The notes under the pieces: model-generated
The model's database searches: none
The model's input: only the letters and a program-made list of their open reading frames with translations
What the model was told of the DNA's origin: nothing
Shown here: piece after piece, positions 5,308 through 5,571 of the stretch
Numbering within the stretch: position 1 is the stretch's first letter
How the letters are laid out: the number at the start of each line of letters is the position of its first letter
Translations under genes and position numbers: made by a program
From: an uncultured Mediterranea sp.
GTDB lineage: Bacteria > Bacteroidota > Bacteroidia > Bacteroidales > Bacteroidaceae
Direction of reading: 5' to 3'
DNA length: 5,571 bases
Assembly (NCBI RefSeq): GCF_902493215.1
Contig: NZ_CABUOL010000037.1
Location: 1 to 5,571 of the forward strand

Positions 5308-5384
5308 GGTGCGGTAGTTCAGCTGGTTAGAATACATGCCTGTCACGCATGGGGTCGCGGGTTCGAGTCCCGTCCGCACCGCCA
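5308..5384 (+). tRNA. tRNA-Asp (anticodon GTC), complete with encoded CCA
   Basis: A full cloverleaf of 77 bases. The acceptor GGTGCGG (5308-5314) pairs with CCGCACC (5374-5380). The anticodon stem CATGC (5335-5339) pairs with GCATG (5347-5351) around loop CTGTCAC, with anticodon GTC at 5342-5344. The T arm has GCGGG, loop TTCGAGT and CCCGT. Discriminator G is at 5381, the aspartate identity base, and CCA is encoded at 5382-5384. It is a single-gene transcription unit with its own promoter and terminator. Confidence 0.98.
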
Positions 5385-5404
5385 GCTTACAAAGCAAAAT
5401 TAGG

Positions 5405-5440
5405 AAAAGCTCTGATTTACAACAGAATCAGAGCTTTTTT
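5405..5440 (+). terminator. Intrinsic terminator after tRNA-Asp
   Basis: A perfect 13-bp stem pairs 5405-5417 (AAAAGCTCTGATT) with 5426-5438 (AATCAGAGCTTTT) around an 8-base loop, ending in a run of six T (5435-5440). It begins 20 bases after the tRNA end. The flanking A-run could also let it work on the minus strand. Confidence 0.9.
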
Positions 5441-5483
5441 CGTTTCCGGGCGTAAGCAGAATATAGCGTTTCTACGAAGTTTG

Positions 5484-5533
5484 TCAGGTGCAAATTCAGG
5501 GTCCTTTTTTAGGGATAATAAAAAAGCACCTGA
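5484..5533. repeat. Inverted repeat in the unassigned right end
   Basis: TCAGGTGC (5484-5491) and GCACCTGA (5526-5533) are perfect 8-bp inverted arms separated by 34 bases. Inside, TTTTTT (5505-5510) can pair with AAAAAA (5520-5525), stacking directly under the outer right arm. Apart from this, 5441-5571 shows no gene I can support. ATGs at 5535 and 5559 are in one frame that stays open to the window end, too short to judge. The repeat could be an upstream regulatory structure for a gene beyond the edge, or a boundary of another element. Confidence 0.4.
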
Positions 5534-5571
5534 AATGTATAATACTTCATTGATTATCATGTTTTTGCGTA

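Noticed and set aside
5203..5403. A 66-codon frame running through tRNA-Asp
   Set aside because: It spans the tRNA promoter and the whole tRNA; the C-terminal half is simply translated tRNA sequence, a well-known false ORF pattern.
1..5571. Search by eye for CRISPR arrays, insertion sequences, integrases, toxin-antitoxin pairs or duplicated tRNA ends
   Set aside because: No regularly spaced repeats, transposase or integrase motifs, or tRNA-derived attachment copies were seen; the window reads as core chromosome.

Overview
The window looks like a chromosomal housekeeping segment from a member of the Bacteroidales, most likely Bacteroides or a close relative. The evidence is the promoter grammar: the Bacteroides -7 element TAnnTTTG occurs four times, in front of engB, recR, the aminotransferase gene and tRNA-Asp. 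Most starts lack a clear Shine-Dalgarno sequence and have A/T-rich leaders. The gene families (a DUF4923-like lipocalin-type exported protein and YqgE/AlgH beside an aminotransferase) also fit. The species cannot be named from the sequence alone.

Layout, left to right: the 3' part of a tRNA-Gly(GCC) is cut by the window edge and followed by a strong bidirectional hairpin terminator. On the minus strand is a two-gene unit, engB (ribosome-assembly GTPase) followed by a small exported lipocalin-like protein; it ends at that same terminator. A compact intergenic region near 1360-1448 carries back-to-back promoters for engB (minus) and recR (plus). The plus-strand unit is recR, a four-helix membrane protein of unknown function, and a GNAT acetyltransferase that overlaps it by ATGA. 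The GNAT gene meets a minus-strand YqgE/AlgH gene tail to tail, and the two stop codons share TTAA. A long terminator hairpin (3755-3809) separates that gene from a minus-strand fold-type-I PLP-dependent aminotransferase. A divergent intergenic region then leads to a complete tRNA-Asp(GTC) with its own promoter and terminator. The last 130 bases hold no confirmed gene, only a stem-like inverted repeat and possibly the first codons of a gene running off the edge.

Most genes are conserved core functions: ribosome assembly, recombinational repair and translation. The uncharacterised parts are the membrane protein plus acetyltransferase downstream of recR, the DUF4923-like protein behind engB, and an aminotransferase of unknown substrate. 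I see no mobile element, CRISPR array, toxin-antitoxin pair, defence system or biosynthetic cluster. Nothing here clearly amounts to a new biological system; the findings are modest regulatory and structural observations.
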